From: JBDGYE01 sp039584255
GTDB lineage: Bacteria; Gemmatimonadota; Gemmatimonadetes; Palauibacterales; Palauibacteraceae
Direction: 5' to 3'
Assembly (NCBI GenBank): GCA_039584255.1
Contig: JBDGYE010000098.1
Location: forward strand, 1-9,524
Length of the DNA: 9,524 nt
The position numbers were made by a program, and so were the translations under genes. Below the pieces are notes generated by a model, which did not search any database, was not told where the DNA came from, and was given only the letters and a program-made list of their open reading frames with translations. Positions within the stretch are counted from its first letter, which is position 1. Each line of letters begins with the position of its first letter. Of this stretch, positions 7,018 to 9,524 are shown piece after piece.

Positions 7018-7850
7018 CGGGTCAGAACGTAGTAGGCGGCCACCGGTCTCAACTTCCTCTTCACCAGGGATGTCGCGTGGTACCGCAGATTCCACGCTAG
7101 CATACGGGAGAAGAACCGGTCCAGCCGTGTTGCCAATCTGTTGTTGAAGGCCTCCCTGCCCGCCAGGTGCCACACGTAGGGAATCACGGGAACCACGCAG
7201 AGCGTCTCCTTCACGATCTCGAAGCCTGCCTCACCGAGCATGGTCCGGAACAGGGCCAGTGGAATGCCACGCTCACGCCTGGTCAGGCCCCTGCGTGGAT
7301 GCCGCCAGTCTCCCATCGAGATCACCGGCTCTCTGACGAGCGCAAACCCGCCGGAGCTCATACAGCGATGAATCTCGCGTACTACGTGGGTCACGTTGGG
7401 AATGTGATGCAGGACCCCAAGACAGGTAACCAGGTCGAAGGTCCGGTCCGGAAATGGTAGCGTGCCGTCCGCCCTGGGCTTGATGTAGCGTGCCGGGATT
7501 CCGTGGACGCTGTTTCTGGCGAAGATATCGGAGGGCTCGAGGATTGTTACCCGGCCGACGCGGTCCGCGATTGGCGCGAACTCATCCCCGTGGGCACTGC
7601 CAAGACCGAGCGCGTGCAAGAAGCGTCGGTCCGGAAGGTACCCGAAGCCATGCAACGCGTTCAGGGCATGATACGCATACGTGTAGTTTTCCACGTCCTT
7701 CGCGCCGAGATCGGCGTAGCCCTCCCTCTCATCGTCGTGCCACGGGCCGATCTGGTCGGGCGAGAAGTCATCTCCGTATAGCCTCTCGCCGGATAAGTAA
7801 CGGTCGAGCGGTTCGGAGTGGTTCACAGGGTGCTCGCCTTTTCGCGTCAT
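7014..7850 (-). CDS. Class I SAM-dependent methyltransferase (Methyltransf_11-like)
   Basis: This 278-residue soluble protein has a Rossmann-type SAM site: ALGLGSAHGDEF (80-91) as motif I, the acidic end of strand 2 in ILEPSD (103-108, E105), then LPFPDRTFDLVTCLGVLHHI (131-150), typical of the Methyltransf_11 family, and a GGFALVREP strand (167-175). In this cluster a sugar O-methylation of the repeat unit, or capping of the chain, is a reasonable guess. The substrate is not shown by the sequence; methylation of a lipid or small molecule remains possible. The N-terminal ~60 residues (rich in Asp, Glu and Tyr) and C-terminal ~60 residues flank the core and may bind the acceptor. ATG at 7850 lies two bases after the stop of glycosyltransferase A (TAGGGATG). 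It lacks a well-placed Shine-Dalgarno; GTG at 7826 (codon 9), with a purine-rich stretch before it, is an alternative. The 3' end overlaps the proposed polymerase start by four bases. Confidence 0.9.
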   Translation of the reverse strand: MTRKGEHPVNHSEPLDRYLSGERLYGDDFSPDQIGPWHDDEREGYADLGAKDVENYTYAYHALNALHGFGYLPDRRFLHALGLGSAHGDEFAPIADRVGRVTILEPSDIFARNSVHGIPARYIKPRADGTLPFPDRTFDLVTCLGVLHHIPNVTHVVREIHRCMSSGGFALVREPVISMGDWRHPRRGLTRRERGIPLALFRTMLGEAGFEIVKETLCVVPVIPYVWHLAGREAFNNRLATRLDRFFSRMLAWNLRYHATSLVKRKLRPVAAYYVLTR

Positions 7851-7852
7851 CC

Positions 7853-9049
7853 CTAGCCGGAAGGAAACAGGACCTCAGCATACCTCTCAGCCGAGCACTC
7901 CAGCGTGTAGCGCTCCGGCAGCGCCGGCGGCCTCGACTCGGGAGCCGCGAGGCCCGGACTCTGCAGCATCGCCTCCAGCGCAGCCGAAATATCGTCCGGC
8001 TTCACGGGGTCCACGAATCGGATCGGGCCGGGAAGGTCCAGGCCGTCGCTCAGAGTGCTCGACAGAACGAGCGGAAGTCCGACGGCCGCAGCCTCGAGGA
8101 CGTTCAGCGGCAGACCCTCCAGGTGAAGAGTCGTGAACAGGAACTGGTCCGACGCGTTGAGAAAGGCCGGCACACGCTCTCGCACCACGTCTCCCAGGAA
8201 CTTTACACTCTCCGTGGGAAGCAGACGCGAGGCTTCCTTCTCGAGGCGCCCGCGCTCCGGGCCGTCGCCGACTACTAGATACCGGCAGGGGGGGGTGCCT
8301 GCATCCCGCCGCCGGACGAAATCCGCAAAGCCTCGGAGCGCCTCAAGGACACCCTTCTGGGAGTGCAGCCGACTGACCGTGGCGACCACCAGGTCGTTCG
8401 GGCCCCAGCCCAGTGAAGTCCTGACCTCTGTCCTCAAAGCGGGCTCCGGCCGGAACCGCGATGTGTCTACTCCGTTCTCGATGAGCAGCAGCTTTCCCTC
8501 GGGAACGAACCGCGACAGTGGACGGCTGCGAAGCTGTTCGTGGACCCGGGGGCCGACCGCGACGATCCGATCGAACTTCCCATAGGCCGCGAGGTCGCGG
8601 CCGAGCCAGCCTATGTTCCGCACCGAGCGCAGCCACAGGGACGGGCTTCGCGTACGCCATTTCGAGCGAATCTCGCCGACAGAGCTCCCATGCGCCTGCA
8701 TGACGAACCGCACATGCGGAAACCGCGGGCGGTCCGCGAGCATTCCGTATGCGCCCGCGCTAACGCTGAGCACGGCACGTACGTCCGCGCAGCTGGTCCG
8801 GAACCAGCGCCGGGACTCGCGCCACCACGCTCGCGAGTACCGGCCCGGAGTCGTGTGCTCAAGCGCGGCGACCTGGACGCCGTCTTCCATGAAACGCGCC
8901 TCCCGGTGCGGGATTCTGGTAGTCAGAAGATTCACGGGAGTACCGAGGCGGGCGAGGGTCCGGGCGAGGTCCCAGGCTACGAACTGCATCCCGCCGTGCG
9001 AGTGGAACGGCATGATCCGGGAAACGATCAGGACGGGCCGCCGGGTCAT
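7853..9049 (-). CDS. Glycosyltransferase family 4 protein (glycosyltransferase A)
   Basis: This 398-residue GT-B fold enzyme probably transfers a sugar to the growing lipid-linked repeat unit in the cytoplasm. It shows a glycine loop near the N terminus (HSHGGMQF, 16-23), QAHGSSVGE (118-126), NGVDTSRF (192-199), SRLHSQKG (226-233), VVGDGPERG (259-267) and the E-x7-E motif (E311 to E319 in EGLPLNVLE). The frame stays open upstream to 9379, but the extra 110 residues have no family similarity I can see and lie opposite the flippase gene. ATG at 9049 (MTRRPVLIVS) starts exactly where GT4 proteins normally begin, with a modest GGGAAG three bases before it. It is the first gene of the minus-strand block. 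It shares the GT4 fold with glycosyltransferase B, but the two differ throughout, so they are not a recent duplication. A poly-C tract interrupts codons 252-254. Confidence 0.93.
   Translation of the reverse strand: MTRRPVLIVSRIMPFHSHGGMQFVAWDLARTLARLGTPVNLLTTRIPHREARFMEDGVQVAALEHTTPGRYSRAWWRESRRWFRTSCADVRAVLSVSAGAYGMLADRPRFPHVRFVMQAHGSSVGEIRSKWRTRSPSLWLRSVRNIGWLGRDLAAYGKFDRIVAVGPRVHEQLRSRPLSRFVPEGKLLLIENGVDTSRFRPEPALRTEVRTSLGWGPNDLVVATVSRLHSQKGVLEALRGFADFVRRRDAGTPPCRYLVVGDGPERGRLEKEASRLLPTESVKFLGDVVRERVPAFLNASDQFLFTTLHLEGLPLNVLEAAAVGLPLVLSSTLSDGLDLPGPIRFVDPVKPDDISAALEAMLQSPGLAAPESRPPALPERYTLECSAERYAEVLFPSG
8288..8295 (-). repeat. Poly-C tract (8 C on the coding strand) in glycosyltransferase A
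   Basis: Eight G on the plus strand read as ACC CCC CCC TGC in the glycosyltransferase (T252-C255), just before the VVGDGP strand of the donor-binding domain. It is the longest single-base run I see in the window. A one-base change would remove the E-x7-E active-site region. Confidence 0.92.
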
Positions 9050-9202
9050 CTTCTTCCCGGCCCGCGGTAAGTCGGATCCTTTCCCGGAACGTCGGCCCTG
9101 TCGGCTCGGGTTTCCGGGGTCTGAGACACGCGCGATATTCTTGCCAGCCGTCTGCTCCCCGTCGGCGGTTTGCCACGAGTCCACGAGGAGACGCCTCGCC
9201 GG
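9050..9202. promoter_or_regulatory. Divergent intergenic region between the export block and the flippase gene
   Basis: These 153 bases separate two genes read in opposite directions, so promoters for both should lie here or just inside the flanking genes. I could not identify a convincing sigma-70 pair on either strand; the AT-richest spot is GATATTCTT around 9133-9141. The only structure near a start is the short hairpin at 9184-9198. No riboswitch or clear operator is visible. Confidence 0.4.
9184..9198 (+). promoter_or_regulatory. Short hairpin covering the likely Shine-Dalgarno of the flippase gene
   Basis: CGAGG-AGACG-CCTCG is a perfect 5-bp GC-rich inverted repeat with a 5-base loop. 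The best Shine-Dalgarno candidate for the ATG at 9203, GAGGAG at 9185-9190 (12 bases upstream, rather far), is mostly inside the stem. It could lower translation, but such a short stem can arise by chance. Confidence 0.3.
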
Positions 9203-9524
9203 ATGCCGAACGACAGCGAATCTACAATCGGCCGCAAGCTCGGCACAGTCTTCACCGGCGGGGTCGTCAGCAAGAGCCTCGGTCTGGTCCGGGAGGTAGT
9301 CCTCGCGTATGCCTTTGGGACCACGTTCGTGGCTGATGCCTTTCGGGTGGCCCTGACCGCCCTGCTGCTCCCCACCCACTTCCTCACCGGAGAGGCACTC
9401 TTCGCGGCGTTCATTCCGGCTTACCGAAAGGTTCCGGAGAGCGGACGCCCTGGGCTCGTCCGTACCGCGTTCACGACACTCATCGGCACCACCATCGTGC
9501 TGGTGGTCGTTGTCGTCGTGGCCG
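9203..9524 (+). CDS. MurJ/MviN-family lipid-linked glycan flippase, N-terminal part
   Basis: The frame is open from ATG 9203 to the window end (107 residues); the rest, probably about 400 residues, lies downstream. The first ~75 residues match the MurJ/MviN start: SLGLVREVVLAYAFGT (25-40), ADAFRVA (44-50) and EALFAAFIPAYR (64-75), followed by a hydrophobic helix (about 92-107). Members flip undecaprenyl-linked precursors (lipid II or polysaccharide repeat units) across the inner membrane. Compared from memory with E. coli MurJ, Arg24 and Asp39 have counterparts (R30, D45). Arg18 is replaced by K24, the Arg-Arg of LLRRIFAEG is absent, and the EG pair is reversed to GE. That, and its place beside Wzy, Wzz and OPX genes, suggests a repeat-unit flippase (Wzx role) rather than the housekeeping MurJ. 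The role is inferred; the family is clear. TTG at 9170 is a less likely start. Confidence 0.85.
   Translation, partial: MPNDSESTIGRKLGTVFTGGVVSKSLGLVREVVLAYAFGTTFVADAFRVALTALLLPTHFLTGEALFAAFIPAYRKVPESGRPGLVRTAFTTLIGTTIVLVVVVVVA

Noticed and set aside
8540..9070. Long plus-strand open frame opposite glycosyltransferase A (176 residues), and similar ones at 2378-2953, 2890-4062, 5335-6174 and 7490-8278
   Set aside because: All lie opposite well-supported genes, have Arg/Pro/Ala-rich composition and show no domain pattern. They are expected antisense frames in GC-rich DNA.
9119..9145. Possible sigma-70 -10 element (TATTCT) for the flippase gene
   Set aside because: It matches the consensus at only four of six positions and no acceptable -35 lies at the right distance.
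9050..9379. Extension of glycosyltransferase A by 110 residues to an ATG at 9379
   Set aside because: The extra residues resemble no domain, are polar and Gly/Arg-rich, and lie antisense to the clear flippase gene. The GT4 fold starts right at the ATG at 9049.

Overview
The window is a GC-rich stretch from a diderm (Gram-negative-type) bacterium. The envelope type is read from its genes: an outer-membrane beta-barrel, an exported polysaccharide-export (OPX) protein with a signal peptide, and an inner-membrane chain-length regulator. The very long OPX protein with many SLBB domains, and a Wzz-like protein without a fused kinase, would fit groups such as Gemmatimonadota or relatives. That lineage guess rests on general resemblance only and is weak.

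Layout. Positions 1-609 (+) hold the C-terminal part of an outer-membrane barrel protein, possibly Wzi-like. It is convergent, with a 40-base gap, with the end of a six-gene minus-strand block (9049 down to 650). In order of transcription the block encodes glycosyltransferase A (GT4 fold, 9049-7853), a SAM-dependent methyltransferase (7850-7014), a multi-spanning Wzy/WaaL-type O-antigen polymerase or ligase (7017-5656), glycosyltransferase B (GT4 fold, 5747-4599), a Wzz/GNVR chain-length regulator (4587-3427) and an 894-residue OPX protein with six SLBB domains (3334-650). The first five genes are separated by 11 bases or less or overlap, so they look like one transcription unit. Divergent from the block, a MurJ/MviN-family lipid-linked-glycan flippase begins at 9203 (+) and runs off the window.

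How the genes fit together. This is most of a Wzx/Wzy-type exopolysaccharide or capsule pathway. Cytoplasmic glycosyltransferases extend a lipid-linked repeat unit and the methyltransferase may decorate it. The divergent flippase may carry the unit across the inner membrane. The polymerase joins units in the periplasm, the Wzz-like protein sets chain length, and the OPX protein with its C-terminal hydrophobic helix bridges to the outer membrane. The convergent barrel may act at the cell surface. No initiating phospho-sugar transferase, sugar-nucleotide enzymes or tyrosine kinase/phosphatase pair is visible here; they may lie outside the window.

No tRNA, rRNA, CRISPR array, insertion sequence or phage gene was recognised. 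The longest stretch without a gene is the 153-base divergent region at 9050-9202. The pathway is of a known type. The points most worth a second look are the MurJ relative that lacks residues important in E. coli MurJ, two poly-C tracts inside pathway genes, the 92-base gene overlap, and the domain layout of the OPX protein.
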